9,902 nucleotides of DNA from Actinomycetes bacterium (GTDB lineage Bacteria > Actinomycetota > Actinomycetes > Streptosporangiales > Streptosporangiaceae). Each line of letters opens with the position of its first letter. Position 1 is the first letter of the stretch. Location: assembly GCA_025964635.1 (NCBI GenBank), contig JAOPYP010000111.1, positions 1 to 9,902 of the forward strand. Reading direction: 5' to 3'. The position numbers and the translations under genes were made by a program. Under the pieces are notes generated by a model. The model worked only from the letters and a program-made list of their open reading frames with translations, made no database searches and was not told the origin of the DNA. Positions 1 through 6,159 of this stretch are shown here, one piece after another.

Positions 1-735
1 GGCGGCCCTGGCACGCTGCTCCTGGCCGGGAACTGCACCTACGGCATCACGATCCCGGCCACCGCCTCCGACGGCCTGCCGCTCATCACCGGGCACATCG
101 GCCTGGTGGGCGGCCCGAACACCGTGATCCGGCGCAGTCCGGCCGCGCTCACAGCCTTCCGCGTCCTCGACGTGGCCGCCGGCGCGTCGCTCCGCGTCAG
201 CAACCTCTCCATCCGTAATGGGAAAACCGCCGGGCTGGGGGGCGGCATCCAGAATGCCGGTAGCCTCTGGGTCAGCAAAGTCACGTTTTCCGGGAACAAC
301 GCGGGCAATGGTGGTGCGCTGTCGAATAACTCAGGCGCGACCGCGACCCTCTACAACGCCACGATCGCCGAAAACACGACGACCGGCGTCGGCGGGGGCG
401 GGATCATCAATTCGGGCACGCTGACTCTGGACGAGAGCAGCCTGTCCGACAACCATGCACCGATCAACGGCGGCGGGCTGAACACCCAGACCGCCGGGAT
501 ATCCCACATCATCCAGAGCCAACTCGTCCGTAACGTTTCCGGAGGCCTTGGAGGCGGGATATCCAACCTCGGCACCACGACGCTCTACGGAACGTCGGTA
601 CGGTTCAACCGGGGCTCGGCCGGCGGGGGAATCGCGACGTCCAACACCAACGTCACGCTGCAGAAGTCGACCGTCACCGACAACACGCCAGACAACTGCA
701 GCCCACTCGGTACCATCCCGGGCTGCGCCGGCTGA
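1..735 (+). CDS. Right-handed parallel beta-helix repeat protein, 3' end (5' partial)
   Basis: The frame is open from the first base to a TGA at 733-735, so 244 C-terminal residues are visible and the true start lies outside the window. The visible part is made of about six rungs of 24-26 residues, each carrying a Gly-rich turn (GLGGGI, GNGGAL, GVGGGG, NGGGL, GLGGGI, SAGGGI) followed by alternating hydrophobic and polar residues rich in Asn, Ser and Thr. This is the signature of secreted right-handed beta-helix proteins (pectate-lyase-like or autotransporter-passenger-like folds). The protein ends in NTPDNC...IPGC, a two-cysteine cap that I recall from actinobacterial beta-helix proteins. No catalytic residues are evident and no anchor follows. 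It probably acts outside the cell, but its ligand is unknown. It converges on the 90-residue gene and shows no functional link to the oxidoreductase locus. Confidence 0.85.
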   Translation, partial: GGPGTLLLAGNCTYGITIPATASDGLPLITGHIGLVGGPNTVIRRSPAALTAFRVLDVAAGASLRVSNLSIRNGKTAGLGGGIQNAGSLWVSKVTFSGNNAGNGGALSNNSGATATLYNATIAENTTTGVGGGGIINSGTLTLDESSLSDNHAPINGGGLNTQTAGISHIIQSQLVRNVSGGLGGGISNLGTTTLYGTSVRFNRGSAGGGIATSNTNVTLQKSTVTDNTPDNCSPLGTIPGCAG

Positions 736-782
736 CGGGCCGGGGTCCGCAAACCGGCAGGGGTTCCCGCCAGCGGCCGTGA

Positions 783-1055
783 TCAGGGAAGGCGGACGAC
801 GCTGATGGGGTCGGGCGCGTAGGGGTCGCCCGCGTTGTCGATCAGCTCGATCTCGGCGCGGTCGGACATGATCTGGTAAGAACCATCCGCCACGTACTCC
901 CGGATGACGGTGACCGTGCCGTCCGCGTGCGTATAGCGTTCCTCCGCCCAGCCGTCCCCGGCGTGCTTCTCCGCGTCCACGGCGGGCTCGTCCCGCCACT
1001 CGAACCGGTACGGCGCGAGCGGAAGCCTCAGCTCGTACGGGTAGCCGCCCGACAT
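783..1055 (-). CDS. Hypothetical protein, 90 aa
   Basis: I do not recognise the family. The product is acidic, has no cysteine, no signal peptide and no membrane segment, and looks beta-rich, with alternating hydrophobic residues in stretches such as ELRLPLAPYRFEW, TVTVIREYV and AEIELID. The ATG at 1055 is preceded by GGAAGGAGC, leaving about 6 bases of spacing, which fixes the start well. The gene follows the transporter gene in the same direction, but a very strong hairpin lies between them, so it may be expressed separately or only by read-through. It ends 47 bases from the end of the convergent beta-helix gene. No function is proposed. Confidence 0.72.
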   Translation of the reverse strand: MSGGYPYELRLPLAPYRFEWRDEPAVDAEKHAGDGWAEERYTHADGTVTVIREYVADGSYQIMSDRAEIELIDNAGDPYAPDPISVVRLP

Positions 1056-1079
1056 GCCGAGCTCCTTCCCAGGAGAGTG

Positions 1080-1116
1080 TGATCGCGGCGGGCCCGCGCG
1101 GGGCCCGCCGCGATCA
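1080..1116 (-). terminator. Perfect 16-bp hairpin after the transporter gene
   Basis: TGATCGCGGCGGGCCC (1080-1095) pairs perfectly with GGGCCCGCCGCGATCA (1101-1116) around a 5-base loop, GCGCG. It begins 22 bases after the transporter stop and ends 24 bases before the start of the 90-residue gene. There is no U-tract, which is common for actinobacterial terminators. The most likely role is transcription termination or 3'-end protection of the transporter mRNA. An attenuator controlling the downstream 90-residue gene is an alternative. Confidence 0.7.
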
Positions 1117-1138
1117 ACGGTAACGGCCAGGCCGGTGC

Positions 1139-2578
1139 TCAGGCGATGGCCGGCTTAGCCTTCTCTGCCTCCTTCTCCTCTGAGACCCGCACGGCGGCGG
1201 CCATCTGCTCCACTGTTGGCCGCTTGCAGAGGAACCAGACGATGAGCGCGGCCAGCGCGCCGATCGCAGCGCCGAAGAAGAAGCCCTGTGCCCAGTGGAA
1301 GTGAGCGGTGCCGTAGAGGGTGCCGGTCATGATCAGCGCCGCGCCGCCGCCGGCGAAGCTGCCGCCCAGCGCCTTGAACGCGTAGATGGAGCCGTAGTTG
1401 ATGGCGTTGTTGGTCTCGCCGTAGTAGTCCGACACCAGGGCGGCCGTCATCGGGAAGTTGGCGCCCGACAGGCCGCCCGAGATGATCGCGAACACGACGA
1501 ACAGCGGAGCGTTGTGCGCCGCGCCCGCGAAGTACGTGGCCAGCTGGAAGACCACATTGCCCGAGTAGGCGTACACCATGGTCCTGCGCCGGCCGATGTA
1601 CTCGGAGAGCCATCCGTAGAACGGCCTGAACCCCCCGTCGCACAACGCGAATCCCGCGAAGCCGGCCACCGCTGCCACCGTACCGAGGCCCATCGCCTGG
1701 GCGAACGGGTAGTAATAGGCCACCCCGAACAGGGAGCAGCCGATGAACAAGGCGTACTGGATCCCTATCCACTTGGCCTGCGGAGTCCGCCACATCTCGC
1801 CCAGGTTGTAGTGCCGCAGCGCGGGCGGGTTGCTCATCAGGTCCCGGGTGCTGTGCTTCTGCCAGTTGAGCGGGTCGATCTCCTTCGGCCACCAGTTCTT
1901 CGGCGGGTCCTTCATGAACCAGCCCCCGATGGCGATGCCCACGGTCATGATGAGGCCCTGGACCAGGATGTAGTTCTTGATCTGGTTCGGCGTCATGTTG
2001 AGCGCCGCACCGCTGAACCCGCCGATCACGATGATGAACGGAACCGCGCCGTAGGCCCAGCCGCCGTTCACGAACCCGGTCCGCCAGCCCTTCTTCTCCG
2101 GATACCACTTGGCCACGATGTTGATGGCGCTCGAGTAGACCATCCCGGAGCCGATGCCGCCGAGCACCGCGTAGCCGAGATAGGCCTGCCAGATGTTCGT
2201 CGACTCGGCCAGCAGGCCGTACCCGACGATGCCGCAGATGAGGCCGCCGATGATCGTCGCCCACCGGACGTTGAGGATGCCGCGGTTGCGCAGGTAGCCG
2301 GTGCCTATCTGGACGAACGACTCGAAAATGACGAAGAAGGAGAAGGCCCAGAAGGTCTGGCCGATGCTCCAGTGGTGCGCGGCCGCGAGCGATCCGGACA
2401 CGGTGCCCCAGGTGTACTCCAGCAGGCCCGCCAGGCACATGACGAACCACGCCGCCATGATGACGACGCCTCGGGAGTAGCCGAGGATCTGTTTCGGGTC
2501 CTCACCGACGCGGAAGACCCGGCCGGTGGCATTGGTTACTATTCGGTAGGTTGCATGCTCTTCGGTTGTTGCGCCCAT
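1139..2578 (-). CDS. OFA (oxalate/formate antiporter) family MFS transporter
   Basis: This 479-residue inner-membrane protein has 12 predicted membrane segments. They start near residues 38, 75, 104, 131, 168, 203, 270, 297, 333, 358, 393 and 429, with a hydrophilic central loop near 222-268. The loop after segment 8 carries the MFS signature GWLSEYIGRRR (322-332). R318 (GGFRPF) and K402 (IYAFKALGG) fall where, as I recall, OxlT of Oxalobacter has the substrate-binding Arg272 and Lys355, consistent with a dicarboxylate substrate. The family exchanges oxalate for formate or takes up small carboxylates. Its position beside an oxalate-oxidoreductase-like operon supports oxalate import, although this enzyme would release CO2 and not formate, so the exchange partner is unclear. 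The ATG at 2578 has no close ribosome site. A GTG at 2587, three codons upstream and 5 bases from GAGAGG, is an equally good start. The gene is separated from the operon by 464 bases and may have its own promoter. Confidence 0.9.
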   Translation of the reverse strand: MGATTEEHATYRIVTNATGRVFRVGEDPKQILGYSRGVVIMAAWFVMCLAGLLEYTWGTVSGSLAAAHHWSIGQTFWAFSFFVIFESFVQIGTGYLRNRGILNVRWATIIGGLICGIVGYGLLAESTNIWQAYLGYAVLGGIGSGMVYSSAINIVAKWYPEKKGWRTGFVNGGWAYGAVPFIIVIGGFSGAALNMTPNQIKNYILVQGLIMTVGIAIGGWFMKDPPKNWWPKEIDPLNWQKHSTRDLMSNPPALRHYNLGEMWRTPQAKWIGIQYALFIGCSLFGVAYYYPFAQAMGLGTVAAVAGFAGFALCDGGFRPFYGWLSEYIGRRRTMVYAYSGNVVFQLATYFAGAAHNAPLFVVFAIISGGLSGANFPMTAALVSDYYGETNNAINYGSIYAFKALGGSFAGGGAALIMTGTLYGTAHFHWAQGFFFGAAIGALAALIVWFLCKRPTVEQMAAAVRVSEEKEAEKAKPAIA

Positions 2579-3007
2579 GGGTCGCACCGATACCTCTCGC
2601 AGGAGACACTGTTGGCTCGATTTCCGGGCCCGGCGGACGCCGGGGTGGGCTGCTCGACGCGGACGCCCTGCTCCCGGAATGGGAGCGGCGCCGCGGAGGT
2701 TGGTATCGATCTCGGCTGGTTTTGCTCCGGGTTGCACCCCGGGGTCCAGGCCGGATAGAGGGCAGGGGCGTCGCGGGGGGTGTGTGAGCGGTCCGCGCGG
2801 CGCCCTTGGTCCCGGGCCGGCGGTGGGCCGCGTGAGGCGACGCGAGGGGGGTGCCGGGGGATCGTGTCCCCGGGTGAGCTCGCTGGCGAGGCGGGGCGCG
2901 GCACAGGTGTGCTCCCGCCGAGCCCGTGATTCCTCGGGGGCCAGCACTGCCGAAGGCGGGATCCTCGTTGATCCGCCATTCGCGCCTCCAGGTCCGGGGC
3001 CGCTGCC
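2579..3007 (-). other. Leader/intergenic region upstream of the transporter gene
   Basis: I see no credible gene here. Open frames in this stretch lack the local codon pattern and are Arg/Pro/Gly-rich artefacts of GC content. The frame of the transporter stays open upstream to about 3412, but that extension has no transporter-like sequence. The region holds several small hairpins: CTGCTCCC/GGGAGCGG (2668-2688, one wobble pair), CCGGGG/CCCCGG (2854-2873), an imperfect GGCGG-G-ATC/GATCCGCC (2955-2977) and a 10-bp palindrome ACCCCGGGGT (2736-2745). No convincing -35/-10 pair was found. The length suggests a separate transporter promoter or a structured 5' leader. Confidence 0.5.
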
Positions 3008-3034
3008 GCGCTGCGCCGCCGTGGCGCGCAGCGC
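3008..3034 (-). terminator. Hairpin just after the operon's last small gene
   Basis: GCGCTGCGC (3008-3016) and GCGCAGCGC (3026-3034) form a perfect 9-bp stem with a 9-base loop. It begins 8 bases past the stop codon of the 97-residue gene. There is no U-tract. Its place at the end of a tightly packed run of genes and before a 464-base gap makes it the best candidate for the end of the oxidoreductase transcript. A second, imperfect hairpin at 2955-2977 could reinforce it. Confidence 0.5.
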
Positions 3035-3042
3035 CGCGGTCC

Positions 3043-3336
3043 CTAGGTCTCCAGTCCGAGCGCCCGGAACAGGGCGCTGCGTTCGGGGCCGCCGGCCGCG
3101 GCCGCGTACAGCTCGTCCAGACCCCAGCCGGCCTCGTCGAGCAGCTCGGCGGCCTGGTCGAACAGCGGTGATCGCTGGTCGGCGGGCACTTTCTCGATCA
3201 CCAGGTGGCCGAGCACCTGCAGGACCGCGGTCCGGAGCTCCTCGCGCCGGCCGCCGGACGGGCGGGCCACCCCCGGCATTAAGGGGATGATCTTGGCGCC
3301 CGGGCCTGGTGTCAGCTCCCCGTTGGGGCCGCTCAT
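3043..3336 (-). CDS. Hypothetical protein, 97 aa, operon-associated
   Basis: I do not recognise the family. After a Pro/Gly-rich first 30 residues, the rest looks helical. Residues 31-49 (REELRTAVLQVLGHLVIEK) and 58-80 (including FDQAAELLDEAGWGLDELY) are amphipathic. There are no cysteines, so it does not carry an iron-sulfur cluster, and there is no membrane segment. The start ATG (3336-3334) overlaps the TGA of the preceding 98-residue gene by four bases (ATGA), implying coupled translation. Its place at the end of the oxidoreductase operon suggests an accessory role such as assembly, stability or regulation of the complex, but nothing in the sequence proves this. Confidence 0.7.
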   Translation of the reverse strand: MSGPNGELTPGPGAKIIPLMPGVARPSGGRREELRTAVLQVLGHLVIEKVPADQRSPLFDQAAELLDEAGWGLDELYAAAAGGPERSALFRALGLET

Positions 3337-3629
3337 GGCGGGCTCCCCGCCGCGCCGGGCTGGCTGGGGCTGTCCAGACCGGCCAGCTCAGCGCGGAGCC
3401 GCTCCGCCTCACCAGGGCGGCTCAGGTCGATCACATCGACCCGCGAGAACGCCCGGCCCGGCGGGCGGCCGTCGGCCCGCGGGGCTGGCTTGCTCTCGAC
3501 GAACACCTCGAACCGCGGGCTGGCCGCCTGTGGCCCGATGGACAGCACGTAGCTCAGCACCGCGCGCCGGTCAGGGAGATAACGCTGCTGGTGACCGTGG
3601 TCGAAGCTGATCTGCCATTGATCGGCCAT
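3333..3629 (-). CDS. Hypothetical protein, 98 aa, operon-associated
   Basis: I do not recognise the family. The first 45 residues look like a small beta-rich fold, including QWQISFDHGHQQRYLPD and FEVFVES. It is followed by a linker rich in Pro, Gly and Arg (48-60), a segment RVDVIDLSRPGEAERLRAEL (63-82), and a Pro/Gly/Ser-rich tail. There are no cysteines and no membrane or signal segments. His11 and His13 (DHGHQQ) are the only obvious candidate ligands. The ATG at 3629 follows AGGGAG with 5 bases of spacing, a good ribosome site. The gene lies 105 bases after the beta-subunit stop and shares a 4-base overlap with the next small gene, so the two probably act together. Function unknown. Confidence 0.7.
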   Translation of the reverse strand: MADQWQISFDHGHQQRYLPDRRAVLSYVLSIGPQAASPRFEVFVESKPAPRADGRPPGRAFSRVDVIDLSRPGEAERLRAELAGLDSPSQPGAAGSPP

Positions 3630-3653
3630 GACGGCTCCCTACTCTGCTAGCCC

Positions 3654-3708
3654 GGGGGGCGGCCCCCCGATCGCCGCTCGGCGCCGGCGCTGCCACGTGC
3701 GCGGCAGC
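3654..3708 (-). other. Hairpin-rich spacer after the beta-subunit gene
   Basis: The 105-base gap between the beta-subunit stop and the 98-residue gene holds GCTGCC/GGCAGC (3689-3694 and 3703-3708, 8-base loop) and a G6/C6 block (3654-3668) able to form a short tight stem. These could act as a partial terminator or an mRNA-stability element that lowers expression of the two small genes relative to the enzyme subunits. This reading rests only on position and base pairing. Confidence 0.35.
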
Positions 3709-3734
3709 CGGGTCGTCCCCGGGGCCTGCCACCC

Positions 3735-4826
3735 TCAGGCGCCGACCCCCCGGTTCAGCGGCATCGAGTAGCTCTCTTCCTTCAGCTTTGCGTGCCGGGC
3801 CGGGTCTTCGCCCTCGCGCAGCTCGGCGGGCACGTCCATGCCCATGTCCTGCCAGTTCAGGTTGGCGGCGCGCTGGGTGGCGGCCACGTGCTCGGGCAGC
3901 ATGTGCCCGAACCGGCCTTGCATGGCCAGGTAGTCGGTGACCGGGCGCTGCACCGGCGGGTGGAAGTAGTGGTACTTCCGCTCCTCCGGGTCGTACTCCC
4001 AGACCGGGAACAGGCCGGCTTCCACCACCCGGCGGCCCAGCTCGACCGTCATCGAGGTCTGGTAGACCCAGCCTTTCTGGCACGGCGTGTAACAGTGCAT
4101 GAACGCGGCCCCGCGGCGATTCAGCCCCTTGCGGGTCTTGTTCATCAGGTCCACCGGGTAGCCGACCGTGGTGGTGGCCACGTAGCAGTGCGGGTGCCCC
4201 TCGGCCATCATCTTGGCCAGGTTCTTCGGCGGCAGCTGCTTGCCCGCCGTGTTCGCCTTGCCGAACGGCGTGAACGTGGTCAGGCCCGCATAGGGAGTGG
4301 TCGGGGACACCTGGATGCCGGTGTTCGCATAGCACTCGTTGTCGTAGCAGATGAACAGGGCGTCGTGGTTGCGGTACAGCGCGCCGGACATCGAGCCCAG
4401 CCCGATGTCCGCGGCGCTGCCGTCCCCGGCCATCACGATGATGTTCGGGTACGGGCCCGGGTGGCGGCCCTTCCTGATCATCGCCTCGTAGCCGGCCGCC
4501 ATGCCCGAGGTGAACGAGCCGCCGCTGGCGATCGGGGTGTGCGCCCACGGCACCGTGTACGGGGTGCACAGGTAGGTCGAGTTGGCCACGTACATGCAGC
4601 CGGTCGGGCCGGCCAGCACGGTGTCGGCGCCGGCCGCCTTGAGCACCCAGCGGTACTCGATGGCCGGCCCGCACCCCGCGCAGGTCCGGTGCCCGGCCTG
4701 GTACGGGTCCTCGTCGGGCATGTCGGGCAGGTAGTGGCGGTCACGGCCGGCGTCGTCGTCGGTGGCCGCGCCGCGCCCCTCCTCCTCCAGCAACGGGAGG
4801 TACTGGCGGGTGACTTCGATGGCCAT
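3735..4826 (-). CDS. 2-oxoacid:ferredoxin oxidoreductase beta subunit, TPP- and 4Fe-4S-binding (oxalate oxidoreductase-like)
   Basis: This 363-residue protein matches the beta subunit of PFOR-type enzymes, which holds thiamine diphosphate and the proximal [4Fe-4S] cluster. Cluster cysteines are visible as C49-A-G-C52-G, C77 (PTGCMY) and C249 (YTPCQKGW). The TPP/Mg signature begins at GDGSAAD (134-140, Asp135), runs through YDNECYANTG (161-170, Asn163) and is followed by QVSPTTPYAG (172-181). It is longer than the usual roughly 300-residue beta subunit, with about 45 extra residues before CAGC and a C-terminal extension from about 280. With the alpha subunit it would form the active site that decarboxylates a 2-oxoacid, probably oxalate, in the cytoplasm. 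GAGGAG 7 bases before the ATG supports the start. The gene lies 49 bases downstream of alpha, and the gap is filled by a possible 16-codon micro-ORF. Family assignment is firm, but the substrate is inferred from alpha and the transporter. Confidence 0.92.
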   Translation of the reverse strand: MAIEVTRQYLPLLEEEGRGAATDDDAGRDRHYLPDMPDEDPYQAGHRTCAGCGPAIEYRWVLKAAGADTVLAGPTGCMYVANSTYLCTPYTVPWAHTPIASGGSFTSGMAAGYEAMIRKGRHPGPYPNIIVMAGDGSAADIGLGSMSGALYRNHDALFICYDNECYANTGIQVSPTTPYAGLTTFTPFGKANTAGKQLPPKNLAKMMAEGHPHCYVATTTVGYPVDLMNKTRKGLNRRGAAFMHCYTPCQKGWVYQTSMTVELGRRVVEAGLFPVWEYDPEERKYHYFHPPVQRPVTDYLAMQGRFGHMLPEHVAATQRAANLNWQDMGMDVPAELREGEDPARHAKLKEESYSMPLNRGVGA

Positions 4827-4876
4827 CAGCGGGCTCCTCGGTTCGTCATCAGCTGTATGAGGTCGGTGCCGGTCAT
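4826..4876 (-). CDS. Possible 16-aa micro-ORF coupling alpha to beta
   Basis: The gap between alpha and beta is exactly one open frame, MTGTDLIQLMTNRGAR. Its ATG overlaps the alpha stop (TGATG) and its TGA overlaps the beta ATG (TGATG). A GAGG lies 4 bases before the micro-ORF ATG, inside the last codons of alpha. The beta ribosome site GAGGAG lies inside the micro-ORF. The likely effect is termination-reinitiation coupling that keeps alpha and beta in balance. A functional peptide is possible but unproved, and chance cannot be excluded for so short a frame. Confidence 0.35.
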   Translation of the reverse strand: MTGTDLIQLMTNRGAR

Positions 4877-6159
4877 CAGTCCTCGAATCCGACCCAGTGG
4901 GCGGCTTTCTCGACGCCGCCGCGCTCGACGGCCTGGCCCAGCTTGCCGGCCATCCACTCGAACTCGGCGGTGGGCACGGTCTCGCCGCCCAGCCCGGCCA
5001 TGAACGAGGTGATGTGCGGCCGGTTGGATGCGTGGTACATGGCCGCGGTCACGTCCGGGGCCAGGATCCCGCCGTAGGTCGGGCCGCCCAGGCCGAGGTT
5101 GGTCTCCACCACGCCCACGGCCCTGACCCCGCGCAGCGCGTGCCGCAGGTCGTCGCTGGGGAACGGACGGATCCACAGCAGCCGGGCCATCCCGATCTTC
5201 ACGCCCTGCTCGCGGAGCCGGTTGATGGCGGCCCGGCAGGTCACCGAGTGGCCGCCGGAGATCACGATGGCGATCTCCGCGTCGTCCAGCCGGTACTCCT
5301 CCACGAAGTGCGGGTACTGCCGGCCGAAAACCCGCGCGAACTCGTCGGTCTTCTCCCGGATGACCGGGATCGCGTCCTCCATCGCGCGGGCCCGCTCCAG
5401 CTGGAGGGGCGGCCCCTGGGACGGGTGGATCTGCGGGCCGTGTGAGAGCGGCTGCCGTGGGTCGAGCGGGAACGGCAGCCGGTAGGGCGGCAGGAACGTG
5501 TCGACCTGCTCGGCGCTGGGCATGTCCACCTCGCCCGAGATATGCGAGACGAAGTAGCCGTCCTGCACCACCATCTGCGGCAGCAGCACCCGCGGGTCCT
5601 CACCGATCGCGTAGGCCAGCAGGCTCTTGTCGAACTCCTCCTGCGGGGTGGCGGCCCAGCCCATCAGCCAGCCCATGTCCCGGGTGCACAGCGCGTCGGT
5701 GTGCTCCGACCCGAAGTCGCCGGGCGGGTCCAGGGTGCGGTCGGCGATCGACATCTGGATCGGGATCCGGGCGCCGGAGATGATCGAGTACATCTCGTAG
5801 GCGTAGGTGACCCCGACGCCGGAGGACCCGGTGAACGCCCGCGCCCCGCACGACCCCGCCCCGAACGCCGCGGACAGCTGGGCATGCTCGCCGTCCGCGT
5901 GGATGTACTCGGCGTCCAGGATCCCGTCCGCGATGAACTGGGCCAGGTTCATCATGATCGCCGTGTACGGCCGGATCGCGTACGCGGTGATCACGTCGAC
6001 GTTGGCGTACAGCGCCGCGTAGGCCGCGGCCGCGCAGCCGTTCAGCCGCTTGCGGGTGCCCGCCAGGCCGTTGAGCCGCTCTTCGCCGGCCGGGGTACGC
6101 AGGCCGGGACCGTAGGCCGGCCGCTGGCCCCCGGCTTCCTCGACATGGACCGTGGTCAT
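4876..6159 (-). CDS. 2-oxoacid:ferredoxin oxidoreductase alpha subunit (oxalate oxidoreductase-like)
   Basis: This 427-residue protein matches the PFOR/OFOR alpha subunit: an N-terminal pyrimidine-binding domain (about 37-230) and a second domain (about 293-420), separated by a Pro-rich linker (about 224-252). The family YPITP motif is YAIRP (60-64), so the Thr that contacts pyruvate is replaced by R63. E91 (ADGEHAQ) is the expected TPP-activating glutamate. R141 in ADRTLD matches the family substrate Arg, with D144 three residues on where pyruvate enzymes have a small residue. As I recall the Moorella oxalate oxidoreductase structures, Arg31, Arg109 and Asp112 bind and process oxalate, and the 78- and 3-residue spacings are identical here. 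The ATG at 6159 overlaps the preceding TGA (ATGA), and a G-rich ribosome site precedes it. The frame stays open upstream to 6453, but that extension lies inside the FAD subunit gene. Oxalate specificity is an inference and phenylglyoxylate or another acid remains possible. Confidence 0.92.
   Translation of the reverse strand: MTTVHVEEAGGQRPAYGPGLRTPAGEERLNGLAGTRKRLNGCAAAAYAALYANVDVITAYAIRPYTAIMMNLAQFIADGILDAEYIHADGEHAQLSAAFGAGSCGARAFTGSSGVGVTYAYEMYSIISGARIPIQMSIADRTLDPPGDFGSEHTDALCTRDMGWLMGWAATPQEEFDKSLLAYAIGEDPRVLLPQMVVQDGYFVSHISGEVDMPSAEQVDTFLPPYRLPFPLDPRQPLSHGPQIHPSQGPPLQLERARAMEDAIPVIREKTDEFARVFGRQYPHFVEEYRLDDAEIAIVISGGHSVTCRAAINRLREQGVKIGMARLLWIRPFPSDDLRHALRGVRAVGVVETNLGLGGPTYGGILAPDVTAAMYHASNRPHITSFMAGLGGETVPTAEFEWMAGKLGQAVERGGVEKAAHWVGFED

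Noticed and set aside
1295..2758. Long plus-strand frame antisense to the transporter (487 aa)
   Set aside because: It is rich in Arg, His, Asp and Val with no domain, mirrors the codon structure of the transporter, and is a GC-rich antisense artefact. The same applies to the long plus-strand frames over the enzyme genes.
2539..3290. Possible genes in the gap upstream of the transporter
   Set aside because: All frames are low-complexity Arg/Pro/Gly sequences without ribosome sites or sensible hydrophobic cores.
2579..3412. In-frame upstream extension of the transporter to about 757 residues
   Set aside because: The added 278 residues are Arg/Pro/Gly-rich with no membrane or family features and overlap the two small operon genes in another frame. 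Starts at 2578 or 2587 fit the family length.
3735..6159. Ordinary pyruvate:ferredoxin oxidoreductase
   Set aside because: The pyruvate-contact Thr of YPITP is Arg in this alpha, and Asp replaces a small residue three positions after the second Arg. This favours a doubly charged substrate such as oxalate, though it is not proof.
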